NCBI GenBank assembly: GCA_035544875.1
Contig: DASZZP010000003.1
Coordinates: forward strand, 49,247-113,246
DNA from: JASLEW01 sp035544875
GTDB lineage: Bacteria > Acidobacteriota > Thermoanaerobaculia > Multivoradales > UBA5704
DNA length: 64,000 bases
Reading direction: 5' to 3'
Program-made: the position numbers and the translations under genes
Part shown: positions 8,319 to 15,919 of the stretch, in pieces
How positions within the stretch are numbered: position 1 is the stretch's first letter
Layout: every line of letters begins with the position of its first letter
The notes under the pieces: generated by a model
Databases searched by the model: none
Told to the model about the DNA's origin: nothing
Seen by the model: only the letters and a program-made list of their open reading frames with translations

Positions 8319-8792
8319 TTAGACGACCTTGTGCGCCGCCTTGGTGGTCCTGGGTGCCGCCTTGTCCTCGCCGGCCCCACCGGCCAGGGTCACCCGCGGC
8401 TTGAGCTGCTCGACCTTGCCGTTGAGCTCCTCGACCCGGCGGGTGAGGTTGTGGATCTCGTCGCGGGTGGGGACGCCCATCCGGTGCAGGGCGGCGGTCA
8501 GCGCCTCGTCAACCTTGCTGCCCACACCCTCCCAGGCGTCGCCGGCCTTGGACTTGGCCTTGTCGACGGTGCTCTTGGCCTTGTCGACAGCCTTGTCGAC
8601 GGCCTTGTCGACCTCGACCTTGCCGCGCGACTCGACCTCGCGGCCGCGGTCGACCAGCCGGCTGAACAGCTTGCCCCCCTCCTCCTCGGCTACCGCCAGG
8701 GCGCCCAGCCCCGCCAGCCAGATCCGATGTGCCGAATCCTTGAGCTCGTCCTGCAGATTCTTCTCCTGTGCGGACTCGTTCTTGCTAGCCAT
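8319..8792 (-). CDS. phasin-family (PHA granule-associated) protein
   Basis: 157 residues, helical and highly charged. The N-terminal LKDSAHRIWLAGLGALAVAEE is the signature of poly(3-hydroxyalkanoate) granule-associated proteins. It is followed by amphipathic repeats around DKAVDKAVDKAK and a C-terminal coiled coil near MGVPTRDEIHNLTRRVEEL. Phasins coat PHA granules. The ATG at 8792 is about 110 bases after the preceding phasin gene; the stop abuts the start of the patatin gene. Confidence 0.85.
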   Translation of the reverse strand: MASKNESAQEKNLQDELKDSAHRIWLAGLGALAVAEEEGGKLFSRLVDRGREVESRGKVEVDKAVDKAVDKAKSTVDKAKSKAGDAWEGVGSKVDEALTAALHRMGVPTRDEIHNLTRRVEELNGKVEQLKPRVTLAGGAGEDKAAPRTTKAAHKVV

Positions 8793-8900
8793 GGTTCTCC
8801 TCGTTTCCAGTGAGCGGCCGTGCGGCGCAGGTGCGCCGGGGAAAGGCCGCGGTTTTTGGTTGCGACTCCTGCTTTTTTCGATGTCTTGCGTACCGCTACT

Positions 8901-9401
8901 TCACTGATCACCCGACTCGCCCGCGATGATCAGAGTCGAGAGTCGAGAGTCGCGCGCGTCGCGCGACCGCTGACCAGCCGCGAGGTCGTCGAGCTGCTTG
9001 CCCAGCGCGTCGAGGCGCGAGGCCAGGACGCGCAGATCCTCATGGGTCGCGACGTTCAACCGCCGGAGCAGCCCGCGGCTCTCGTAGTCGACCGTATCCT
9101 TGACCAGCGTGCCGAGCCCGCGCAGGCCGTCGCGCACCCTCTCCACCGCCGCGTCGGCCGCGTCCGCGGCCTGCCGGCTCCGCCGTTGCGCCCGCTCGGC
9201 GACCGGCCGCCCTCGTTCGACCAGGCGATCGAACCCGCCGGCAAGCGTGCGCCCAGCCTCTCCCATCTCGGCCCCCATCTCGGCCAGGACGCCGAGGCCC
9301 GCCCAGTAGAGGCTGCGCGCCGCGCCCACCGCCCGGCGCCCGGCTGATGCCGCCGGCGGCTCGCCAGCTCCCGCGCTCTGGATGAAGCTCGCCGGGCTCA
9401 C
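8901..9401 (-). CDS. second phasin-like granule protein
   Basis: 166 residues with the same plan as the next gene: ARSLYWAGLGVLAEMGAE resembles the phasin N-terminal helix, followed by a charged helical middle and the VATHEDLRVLASRLDALGKQ element. The GTG start at 9401 overlaps the phaR stop as GTGA, so translation is probably coupled. Likely a paralogue serving the granule surface, with lower certainty than its neighbour because the helix signature is weaker. Confidence 0.72.
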   Translation of the reverse strand: MSPASFIQSAGAGEPPAASAGRRAVGAARSLYWAGLGVLAEMGAEMGEAGRTLAGGFDRLVERGRPVAERAQRRSRQAADAADAAVERVRDGLRGLGTLVKDTVDYESRGLLRRLNVATHEDLRVLASRLDALGKQLDDLAAGQRSRDARDSRLSTLIIAGESGDQ

Positions 9402-9949
9402 TTCCCCGCCCCCTTTCCGGCCAGGTCGGCGGTGGCCGCGACTGGCGAAGCGGTCGGCGCCACGGTGTACGCAGCATCCGCAGCATCGGGTGGAGCGGCA
9501 GGTGGCGGCGAGGGCTGCATCGCAGGCGCGCCGGACGCAACTGCGGGCTCGAGCGAGGCCAGCGAAGCCTCGAGCTCCTCGAGCCGCGAGCGCAGGCTCG
9601 ACATCTCTTCGCGCGCCCGGCGCACCGGCGCCAGCCGGTCGATCGACGCCTGCACCAGGCGGTCGACGCCGTGCTGCACCTGTTCGACGCCGGTATGGAC
9701 CGCGCGCTCGCCGAGCCGCACCAGGTCGTGCAACAGCTCGCTGGGAAGCGACGACGTGCCGCGGCGGCCTTCGTCCAGGATGATCTGGGTGAGGGTCTGC
9801 GAGGTCACATCGCCGGCCGTCGCATTGTCGAGGACCCGGACCTCCTGCCCTTCCCGAATCCAGCCCGCGATCTCCTCGAGCGAGACGTAGCGGCTCTCCT
9901 CCGTGTCGTAGAGCTTGCGGCTTTCATAGCGTTTGATGAGCCGGATCAT
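9398..9949 (-). CDS. phaR: PHA synthesis regulator PhaR (PHB_acc_N domain)
   Basis: 183-residue DNA-binding repressor of PHA accumulation genes. The N-terminal domain, residues 1-62, contains IKRYESRKLYDTEESRYVSL and DNATAGDVTSQTLTQIILDE, the standard PHB/PHA accumulation regulator core. A coiled-coil region follows (REEMSSLRSRLEELEASL), then a Pro/Ala-rich tail. The ATG at 9949 has AGGAG a few bases upstream. In other bacteria PhaR represses phasin genes and itself and is released by PHA granules. Two repeated boxes on the promoter upstream fit autoregulation. Confidence 0.92.
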   Translation of the reverse strand: MIRLIKRYESRKLYDTEESRYVSLEEIAGWIREGQEVRVLDNATAGDVTSQTLTQIILDEGRRGTSSLPSELLHDLVRLGERAVHTGVEQVQHGVDRLVQASIDRLAPVRRAREEMSSLRSRLEELEASLASLEPAVASGAPAMQPSPPPAAPPDAADAAYTVAPTASPVAATADLAGKGAGK

Positions 9950-10020
9950 CGGGTTCTCCTCGCGTCGTTGCTGGCCTGTACGCAGCCCTGTGCCCTTGGG
10001 TTCTGCCGCGTACAGACGGA

Positions 10021-10073
10021 ACTTTACCGCACTGCGGCATGCATGTCAAGCCCTTTTTGACGCAGTGCGGCAT
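10021..10073 (-). promoter_or_regulatory. phaR promoter with two repeated operator-like boxes
   Basis: On the minus strand, -35 TTGACA (10049-10044) and -10 TAAAGT (10026-10021) are 17 bases apart, close to the sigma-70 consensus. The palindrome CCGCACTGCGG fills the spacer (10027-10037). A near-copy, CGCAGTGCGG followed by CAT, lies upstream of the -35 (10061-10073). The two boxes are 33 bases apart, three helical turns. A repressor bound to both would block the promoter; PhaR is the obvious candidate by position. Confidence 0.8.
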
Positions 10074-10097
10074 ACGCGATCCGCCGCGAAAGCGGGT

Positions 10098-10865
10098 CTA
10101 CTGCTTCTCGACGATCACTTCGACGCGTCGATTCTGTTGCCGGCCCTCGGCGGTAGCGTTGTCGGCGATCGGATGCGACTTGCCGAAGCCGCGCGGCTTC
10201 AGCCGGCTCGCCTCGACGCCGTGACCGGCGAGCCAGCTGCGCACCGCTACGGCGCGCCGCTCCGACAGCTTCTGGTTGTAGTCCTCCGAGGCGATCGCGT
10301 CGGTGTGGCCCTCGAGCCGCACCGGCCGGCCGGGGTAGCTCGCCAGGACCGTTGAAACCTCCCGGAGCGTGCGCTCGGCGTCGGCACGGACCGTCGCGGA
10401 ATCGAAATCGAAGAGCACCGAACCGGGCAGTCGGATGATCACCTCCGTCGCCGTTTCTTCGGCGTTGAGGGTGGCGAGGCGCTGCTGGAGCGAGGCGTCC
10501 TTGGCGACCAACGCCGAACCGAAGCCCTCGATGCCCGAGGTGCGATCCACGAGGGTGGTGATGTCCATCTTCAGCTCGGTGGTCTTGTCGCGATTCCAGT
10601 CGGCGGTCGCGACCGACGCCGCGAGCGCCTCGGCCGCCGCCGGCTCGGGGTCCACCCACGGCGAGCCGGCGGCGACTGTCGTGTCTCCAGCCGATGAAGC
10701 CGGCACGCCGGCAGAGCTCGACGCGGTCGTCGGCGCCGGCTGGCCGCCGAGCTGGCCCGCGGCAGGCGCGGCGGCGCGGCTCGCCTCGGGCTGCGACGCC
10801 GGGTTGCCGCAGCCGGAAACCAGCCCGAGCGCGAGAATCGCGGGTAGTGCTGCCGGGCGGAGCAT
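10098..10865 (-). CDS. OmpA-family outer-membrane lipoprotein
   Basis: 255 residues. A lipoprotein signal ends at LVSGCG (lipobox, Cys about residue 19), followed by an Ala/Pro/Ser linker. The C-terminal OmpA-like peptidoglycan-binding domain spans about 145-253, with LFDFDSATVRADAERTL, LEGHTDAIASEDYNQKLSERR and RPRGFGKS-type motifs ending in NRRVEVIVEK. It should tether the outer membrane to the cell wall. The ATG at 10865 is two bases past the stop of the upstream gene; a GTG at 10871 would overlap it. Translational coupling is likely. Confidence 0.88.
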   Translation of the reverse strand: MLRPAALPAILALGLVSGCGNPASQPEASRAAAPAAGQLGGQPAPTTASSSAGVPASSAGDTTVAAGSPWVDPEPAAAEALAASVATADWNRDKTTELKMDITTLVDRTSGIEGFGSALVAKDASLQQRLATLNAEETATEVIIRLPGSVLFDFDSATVRADAERTLREVSTVLASYPGRPVRLEGHTDAIASEDYNQKLSERRAVAVRSWLAGHGVEASRLKPRGFGKSHPIADNATAEGRQQNRRVEVIVEKQ

Positions 10866-10867
10866 GC

Positions 10868-11347
10868 TCACTTGTCCGTGATCGCCAGGTCTTCGAACGG
10901 CTCGGTCTTGCTGAAGAAGACCGTGATCTTCTTGACCTGCGGGGGCGGCGCCGGGAGCTTCATCCAGTAGCGTTTGGTGGCGCCGGGCTCGATTGCTTCG
11001 CTGATGCCCGTCCCCGAACCCGTGTACTCGCTCGCCGACGCCAGGGCGTGCTTTTCCTTGTCGGTCAGGACGTAGTACTTGGCGCCATGCTCCTGATCCA
11101 CCGCGTAGGTGGTGGCATGGTCGCTGAGGAGGTCGAAGATGACTTGGATTCTGGCAGGCCCGTGATTGCGCACCGCCCACTTCACGGTGAGCACGCTGCC
11201 CTTGCGCTCCACCGTCATCACGTCGAGCGCGACGCCGCTCCAGTTGGTCTCGGCGGTGGCGAGCGGCTGCTGCGCCTGGGCCAGGCGCGCGACGGCGAAG
11301 AGGATGAAAAAGAAGATGAAAACGGTGCCGAGATACCTGCTCCTCAT
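10868..11347 (-). CDS. secreted protein of unknown function
   Basis: 159 residues. Residues 1-26 form a clear Sec signal (RYLGTVFIFFFILFAVARLAQA). The mature part looks like a beta-sandwich (VLTVKWAVRNHGPARIQVIFDL, later KITVFFSKTEPFEDLAI), similar to the DUF4352-like group that handles extracellular ligands, but I cannot assign it firmly. ATG at 11347 with GGAGG upstream. It is followed within two bases by the OmpA lipoprotein gene, so both probably act at the envelope. Confidence 0.7.
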   Translation of the reverse strand: MRSRYLGTVFIFFFILFAVARLAQAQQPLATAETNWSGVALDVMTVERKGSVLTVKWAVRNHGPARIQVIFDLLSDHATTYAVDQEHGAKYYVLTDKEKHALASASEYTGSGTGISEAIEPGATKRYWMKLPAPPPQVKKITVFFSKTEPFEDLAITDK

Positions 11348-11571
11348 GTGGTTTCCTCCTTCCAAAGAACGTGGCAGGGGAAGTCTCCCAGATGGCTGCC
11401 CAGGCGGGCGCTTCGCGCCGCCGCGGGCGCGAAGGCGAGCGGGGACCCCCATGGCTGGAGCTTCGGCCTTGCGCTGATCATAGCGGAATGCGGCCAGACC
11501 TGGGACCCTCCAGGCACGGTGCTGCCCGCCTTTCTCACCGGCTTCCCGCTGCGGCGGCTCTTCCGGCACTA
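11348..11571. other. intergenic region, no gene seen
   Basis: Between the secreted protein gene and the dispersed repeat. GC-rich sequence with open frames but no ribosome site, family resemblance or promoter match. It presumably holds the promoter of the minus-strand pair at 10098-11347. Confidence 0.4.
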
Positions 11572-11744
11572 GCCCCCACCGGCCGTGGCGATCCCCGAGG
11601 GATGAAACGGCGCTGCGATGTGGCGGTGGAGGCCTACTCGAAGCATCGATCGGATCGCCCCCCGCAACCCCTCGATCCCCTTCCCACCCCTCCGGGGGGG
11701 AAGGGGACGCCCCCACCCCTGGCGCACGGACCAATTTCGTCTAG
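11572..11744 (+). repeat. dispersed intergenic repeat, copy 1
   Basis: Shares a long block with 14701-14841 and with the end of the window. It contains the short hairpin ATCCC-CGA-GGGAT, then a core of about 44 bases (11604-11647) ending in TCGAAGCATC, then GGATCGCCCCCCGCA, a C-rich variable part, and CGCACGGAC with AATT. Copies 1 and 2 differ at roughly one base in eight over the first 95 bases and by an indel in the C-rich part. It is not coding on codon grounds and sits between convergent or tandem genes. Confidence 0.85.
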
Positions 11745-11764
11745 CGCGGCCGCGAGGAGCGCGG

Positions 11765-12883
11765 CTAGGGGGCGTGGCCGGGCCGCCAGGCGGCCAGGCG
11801 GCCGCTGAGGTCGCGGCCCATTGCCGCGAGCTCCGCCAGACCGGTCGGCTCGTCGGGGCGCAGCGCGAGCTCGATCAGCGGCTGGGAGCTGGCCAGCAGC
11901 TGGCGCAGCTCGGCGAGGCCCCGGCGGTCGCGCTCGCCGAGCCAGGCCAGGATCTCCACCCCGTCCGCAGGGTCGGGCGCCGCCGGCGGCGGTGCGGCCA
12001 GGCCGCCGGACGGCGCGGCGGGCCGCGCAGGATGAGGGTGAACGCGGTTGACCACGATCGGCCCCAGCTGGTAGCCGGCCTGCTGCAAGCGGCGGGCGAA
12101 GAAAAGGGTGTCGGGGTTACGCTCCTCGCCGGGACCGGCGACCAGCACGAACTGGGTGCGCGGCGAGCGCAGCAGCTCCTCGACCCGCGCGGCGCGCTCG
12201 CGGAACCCGGCGTAGAGCGGCGTGAAGGCTTGAAAGAACTCGGCCATGTCGCGCAGCAGATCGAGTCCGACCACCTCGTCGAGGAAGCGCTCGGCGCGCC
12301 GCCCGAGACCCCCCAGGCGCGAGGTCGCCTTGAGGCGCCCGCGCTCGTCGAACCAGGGACGCAGCGCCACCCGCAAGGCGCCGCTGTCGAGGAAGCCGAC
12401 GATGCGCGCCGGGGCTTCCAGGAAGTCGAGCGCCTGCCGGGTGGGTGGCGTATCCAGGATCACCTGTTGATAGCGCCCCTCGGCCACGACTTCGAACAGG
12501 CGCTCGACCGCCATGTATTCGAGGATGCCGCCGAGCGTGCCGGAGAGGTGCTCGTAGAAGCGATTGCCCAGCACGCGCTGCCGCGCCGCCTCATCCGGTG
12601 CGTAGCGCTCGATCAGCCGGTCGAAGGTGCGCCGGGCGTCGAGCAGGCTGGCGTCGAGCTTCCCCGGCGCCGCGAGCGCGACCCGCACCTCGCGCTCGCG
12701 CGCCTCCTCCTCGCCCACTCCCAGGGCATCTTTCAGGCGCAGCGACGGGTCGAAGGTCATGACCAGCGTGTCGCGGCCCGCTTCCGCCGCCGCCACTCCG
12801 GCGGCGGCGGCGAGTGTCGTCTTGCCGACCCCGCCCGAGCCGACGAAGATGAGCAGCGGATGGCGCTCGGAGATCAGGTCCAT
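11765..12883 (-). CDS. ArsA/Get3-type ATPase
   Basis: 372 residues. The N-terminal deviant P-loop GSGGVGKTTLAAAAGV (about 15-30) is followed by DPSLRLKDALGV (switch I) and the Walker B/switch II region ILDTPPTRQALDFLEAP, diagnostic of ArsA-family ATPases. One ATPase domain only. Arsenic-pump partners (arsB, arsD) are absent, so a role in tail-anchored protein targeting or another ATP-driven task is as likely as arsenite export. Its start overlaps the end of a second ArsA-type gene by 10 bases. Confidence 0.85.
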   Translation of the reverse strand: MDLISERHPLLIFVGSGGVGKTTLAAAAGVAAAEAGRDTLVMTFDPSLRLKDALGVGEEEAREREVRVALAAPGKLDASLLDARRTFDRLIERYAPDEAARQRVLGNRFYEHLSGTLGGILEYMAVERLFEVVAEGRYQQVILDTPPTRQALDFLEAPARIVGFLDSGALRVALRPWFDERGRLKATSRLGGLGRRAERFLDEVVGLDLLRDMAEFFQAFTPLYAGFRERAARVEELLRSPRTQFVLVAGPGEERNPDTLFFARRLQQAGYQLGPIVVNRVHPHPARPAAPSGGLAAPPPAAPDPADGVEILAWLGERDRRGLAELRQLLASSQPLIELALRPDEPTGLAELAAMGRDLSGRLAAWRPGHAP

Positions 12884-13938
12884 CCACCCTCCCCGCCGCC
12901 GCCACTACCACCAACATTCCTACCCTCAGTCTCGCCAGCCGCGGGGTCGATCCCCGCGAGGCGCTTGCGGAGCGCATCGGCCAGCGCCGGACCGCGGCCG
13001 AGCGGCAGCAGCGGCAGCTCGATCCGCGGCCCGCTCCAGGCCGCAGCGAGCCGCGCCAGCTCGCGCTCGTTGAGCGCGCGGCGGTCGCGCCAGAGCGTCC
13101 GCAGGTCGTCGCCGTCCGCGGCCGCCGCTTCTTCGGCCTCCGGCGGTGCTGCCGCAAGAGCGGCGGCGGTCTGATCAGCCGGGCGCGCGGGGGGAGCGCC
13201 CGCCCGGGCTTCTGCCGCTCGCTCGGGCGGAAACGGCGGAAAGAGGCCATTGACGATCAGCGCCTCGGGCTCGCGGTCGAGCTGCCGGGCAAGGGCCTGC
13301 CGGAGCTCGAGCGCCTCCTCGACCGGCATCTCCTCGGCCTGGGTGACGACCACGATGCCGCAGCGCCCGGGATCGGCGATGAAGCGGGCGAGCTCTCCGG
13401 CCAGCGCGCCGAAAGGGCCGCCGCGGATCACCTCCGAGACCAGCGCCGGAGCGGAGAGCAGACGCACCCCATGACCGGTCGCGGGAGCGTCGAGCACCAC
13501 CAGGTCGATCGGCGGCGGCGGCGGCACTCCCGCGGCGGCGCCGGCGCCGCGCAGCAGGCGCAGGGCGTGGCCGAGGATCGCCAGCTCCTTGAGGCCCGGC
13601 GCGCCGGCCGAGAACTGCTCGTAGATCGGGCTCGCCAGGACCCGCCGCAGCAACAGCTGCACCCGCAGCCGTTCGCGCACGATCTGGTCGAGCACCTGCC
13701 CCGGCTTGAGGTTCTGGACCCAGACCCCAGGCCGGGCCGGGACGATCTCGCCCCCCGAGGGCGGCACCCCGAGCATCTGGTGCACGTTCTCGCGCGGGTC
13801 GACCTCGAGCACCAGCACCCGGCGCCCCGCCGCCGCCAGCGCCAGGCCCAGGGCTGCCGCGACCGCAGTCTTGCCCACCCCGCCCTTGCCCGTCACCACC
13901 ACCAGCTGTAAGCGGGCCAGTCGCGCGATGAGCTCCAT
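12874..13938 (-). CDS. ArsA/Get3-type ATPase, second of a pair
   Basis: 354 residues. P-loop TGKGGVGKTAVAAALGLAL (about 16-34), EVDPRENVHQMLG switch I and VLDAPATGHGVRLLSAP switch II, closer to the classic ArsA pattern (DTAPTGHTLRLL-like) than its neighbour. Glycine-rich C-terminus. Two unlike single-domain ArsA proteins encoded in tandem may form a heterodimer, matching the two halves of fused ArsA; this is inference. First gene of the pair, with the ATG at 13938. Confidence 0.85.
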   Translation of the reverse strand: MELIARLARLQLVVVTGKGGVGKTAVAAALGLALAAAGRRVLVLEVDPRENVHQMLGVPPSGGEIVPARPGVWVQNLKPGQVLDQIVRERLRVQLLLRRVLASPIYEQFSAGAPGLKELAILGHALRLLRGAGAAAGVPPPPPIDLVVLDAPATGHGVRLLSAPALVSEVIRGGPFGALAGELARFIADPGRCGIVVVTQAEEMPVEEALELRQALARQLDREPEALIVNGLFPPFPPERAAEARAGAPPARPADQTAAALAAAPPEAEEAAAADGDDLRTLWRDRRALNERELARLAAAWSGPRIELPLLPLGRGPALADALRKRLAGIDPAAGETEGRNVGGSGGGGEGGWT

Positions 13939-13995
13939 GGCGGGGCCTGACTATAGCCGACCCGGCACGGGCGCCAAGCCGGGCGGCGCGGCTAC

Positions 13996-14024
13996 TTGAC
14001 TCATGGGGATGAGTCGATCAGACT
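13996..14024 (+). promoter_or_regulatory. promoter/operator of toxin-antitoxin pair
   Basis: TTGACT (13996-14001) could be a -35, with a weak -10 (CAGACT, 14019-14024) 17 bases on. A perfect palindrome, GACTCAT-GGGG-ATGAGTC, covers 13998-14015 between them. Antitoxins of this type usually autorepress from such sites. No Shine-Dalgarno precedes the ATG at 14031, so the transcript may be nearly leaderless. Confidence 0.55.
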
Positions 14025-14030
14025 ACCATT

Positions 14031-14288
14031 ATGAGTAAGCGTCTACAGGTTCTGCTCGAAGAGGACGAGTTGCGCGAGATTCAAAGCGCCGCACACAGGG
14101 AGCGCCTGACGGTTGCCGAATGGGTGCGCCAGGCCCTGCGCGAGGTGCGTCGCCAGCGGCCGCGGTCGAGCCTCGAGCGCAAGCGCGACGCGATCCGCAA
14201 GGCACTTGAATACGCAGCTCCGACGGCTGACATCGCCCAGATGCTGGCCGAGATCGAGCGCGGTTACCAGGCAGGGACGCCGGAGTGA
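14031..14288 (+). CDS. ribbon-helix-helix type antitoxin
   Basis: 85 residues. The N-terminus SKRLQVLLEEDELREIQSAA, then RLTVAEWVRQALREVRRQ, fits a CopG/Arc-like RHH DNA-binding fold: a short beta strand and two helices. An acidic C-terminal tail probably wraps the toxin. The stop TGA (14286-14288) overlaps the toxin start GTG as GTGA, typical for a coupled pair. Confidence 0.8.
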   Translation: MSKRLQVLLEEDELREIQSAAHRERLTVAEWVRQALREVRRQRPRSSLERKRDAIRKALEYAAPTADIAQMLAEIERGYQAGTPE

Positions 14289-14683
14289 TCTTCGTCGACT
14301 CGAATATCCCGATGTATCTGATCGGCCGCGCTCACCCCAACAAGGAGGGAGCGCGACGCCTGCTCGAAGGAGCGGCGGTCGCCGGCGAGCGGCTGGTCAC
14401 CAATGCCGAGGTCTTGCAGGAGATCCTTCATCGCTACGACGCCTTGGGCCAGCGGCAATGGATTCAGCCGGCCTTCGACGCTCTGCTTGGGGTCGTTGAT
14501 GAAGTGCTGCCGGTCGAGCTCGCCGACCTCGAGCGAGCCAAGAACCTGCTCCATTCCACCGGCCGCCTCTCGGCTCGCGACGCCCTTCACCTGGCGGTCA
14601 TGCAGCGCTACGGAATCGCCACCATCATGACCTACGACGCAGGCTTCGACGGTCTCGCTGGCGTAGGGCGCCTGAGCACCTAA
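14285..14683 (+). CDS. PIN-domain ribonuclease toxin (VapC-like)
   Basis: 132 residues. First acidic residue in MIFVDSNIPMYLIG, then the conserved Glu of VTNAEVLQEILHRY and the Asp of LSARDALHLAVMQRYG, with the final Asp in TIMTYDAGFDGL: the four acidic residues of the PIN active site. Expected to cut RNA when freed from the antitoxin encoded just upstream. Complete, no sign of decay. Confidence 0.87.
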   Translation: MIFVDSNIPMYLIGRAHPNKEGARRLLEGAAVAGERLVTNAEVLQEILHRYDALGQRQWIQPAFDALLGVVDEVLPVELADLERAKNLLHSTGRLSARDALHLAVMQRYGIATIMTYDAGFDGLAGVGRLST

Positions 14684-14700
14684 ATATGCGGTCGATCTAG

Positions 14701-14841
14701 AGTCCCCACCGGTTGTGCCAATCCCCGAGGGATAAAACGGCGCTGCGATGGGGCGGTGGAGGCCTTCTCGAAGCATCCATTGGATCGCCCCCCGCATCCC
14801 CCGCGAGCCCCCTCCCCTGACGCACGGACGAATTCCTATAG
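14701..14841 (+). repeat. dispersed intergenic repeat, copy 2
   Basis: Same element as 11572-11744, in the same orientation: ATCCC-CGA-GGGAT hairpin, the core through TCGAAGCATC, GGATCGCCCCCCGCA, a shorter C-rich part, then CGCACGGACGAATTCCTATAG. It ends 55 bases before hemB, so it may also carry or affect that gene's leader. Confidence 0.85.
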
Positions 14842-14896
14842 AGCCGGTCCGGTTCGGTTTGCGTTTTGCGCGGGGGCGCGGTAAAAACCGGGCGTC

Positions 14897-15919
14897 ATGT
14901 CGCGGTTCCCCGAGACGAGGCTGCGCCGGCTGCGGCACACTCCAGCCCTGCGCCGGCTGGTGCGAGAGAGCCGGCTGGCGGCCGACAGCCTGGTGCTGCC
15001 GCTGTTCGTCTGCCCCGGCGAGGGGGTGGCCCGGCCGATCTCCGCGATGCCCGGGGTGTTCCATCACTCGGTCGACCGTCTGGTGGCGGCCGCCGCCGAG
15101 GCGCACGCGGCCGGGGTCCGCGCGGTGCTGCTGTTCGGGCTTCCCGAGTATAAGGACGCGGTGGGAAGCGCCTCGTGGGCCGCCGACGGCATCGTGCAGC
15201 GGGCGCTCGGCGCGCTCGGCCGCGAGCTGCCTGAGCTGGTCAAGATCGCCGACGTCTGCTTCTGCGAGTACACCGACCACGGGCACTGCGGCGTGCTGCG
15301 GCCGGGCCCCGGCCCGGCGAGCGCCTTTCCGGACCTCGTGGGCGTCGACAACGACCTCACCCTCGACAACCTCTCCCGGCAGGCGGTCTCGCTCGCCCAG
15401 GCAGGCGCCGACGTCATCGCCCCCTCGGACATGATGGACGGCAGGGTCGCCGCGATCCGCGCGGCGCTCGACGCCGCGGGCAGGTCCGACGTGCCGATCC
15501 TCTCCTACGCGGTCAAGTTCGCCAGCGCGTTCTACGGCCCGTTCCGCGAGGCCGCCGGCTCGACGCCCGCCTTCGGCGATCGGCGCGCCTACCAGATGGA
15601 CCCGGCCAACGGACGCGAGGCGATGCGCGAGGCCGCGCTCGACGTCGAGGAAGGGGCGGACATCCTGATGGTCAAGCCCGCCCTCCCCTATCTCGACCTG
15701 CTGGCGGCCCTGCGCCGGCGCTTCGATCTGCCGCTCGCGGCCTTCCACGTGAGCGGCGAGTACGCCATGCTCAAGGCGGCTGCCGAGCGCGGCTGGATCG
15801 ACTACGACCGCGCTCTGATGGAGTCGCTGCTGGCCATCCGCCGGGCCGGCGCCGACCTGATCCTGACCTACGGCGCGGTCGACGCGGCGCGCCTGCTGGC
15901 CGCCGGGTGGAGCGAGTGA
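14897..15919 (+). CDS. hemB: delta-aminolevulinate dehydratase (porphobilinogen synthase)
   Basis: 340 residues. Condenses two 5-aminolevulinate molecules to porphobilinogen in haem synthesis. The Zn-binding triple-Cys site DVCFCEYTDHGHCG (about residue 120) marks the zinc-dependent type. The two active-site lysines are in SYAVKFASAFYGPF and ILMVKPALPYLD. ATG at 14897, length normal. The stop overlaps the hemL start. A haem supply gene next to a cytochrome-rich region is suggestive, but hemB-hemL pairing is common anyway. Confidence 0.97.
   Translation: MSRFPETRLRRLRHTPALRRLVRESRLAADSLVLPLFVCPGEGVARPISAMPGVFHHSVDRLVAAAAEAHAAGVRAVLLFGLPEYKDAVGSASWAADGIVQRALGALGRELPELVKIADVCFCEYTDHGHCGVLRPGPGPASAFPDLVGVDNDLTLDNLSRQAVSLAQAGADVIAPSDMMDGRVAAIRAALDAAGRSDVPILSYAVKFASAFYGPFREAAGSTPAFGDRRAYQMDPANGREAMREAALDVEEGADILMVKPALPYLDLLAALRRRFDLPLAAFHVSGEYAMLKAAAERGWIDYDRALMESLLAIRRAGADLILTYGAVDAARLLAAGWSE

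Noticed and set aside
11371..11808. Frames across the first dispersed repeat
   Set aside because: The encoded peptides are not conserved in frame between repeat copies; the DNA is conserved, not the protein.
14842..14896. Riboswitch or attenuator before hemB
   Set aside because: Only 55 bases remain after the repeat copy, with no recognisable aptamer or terminator structure.
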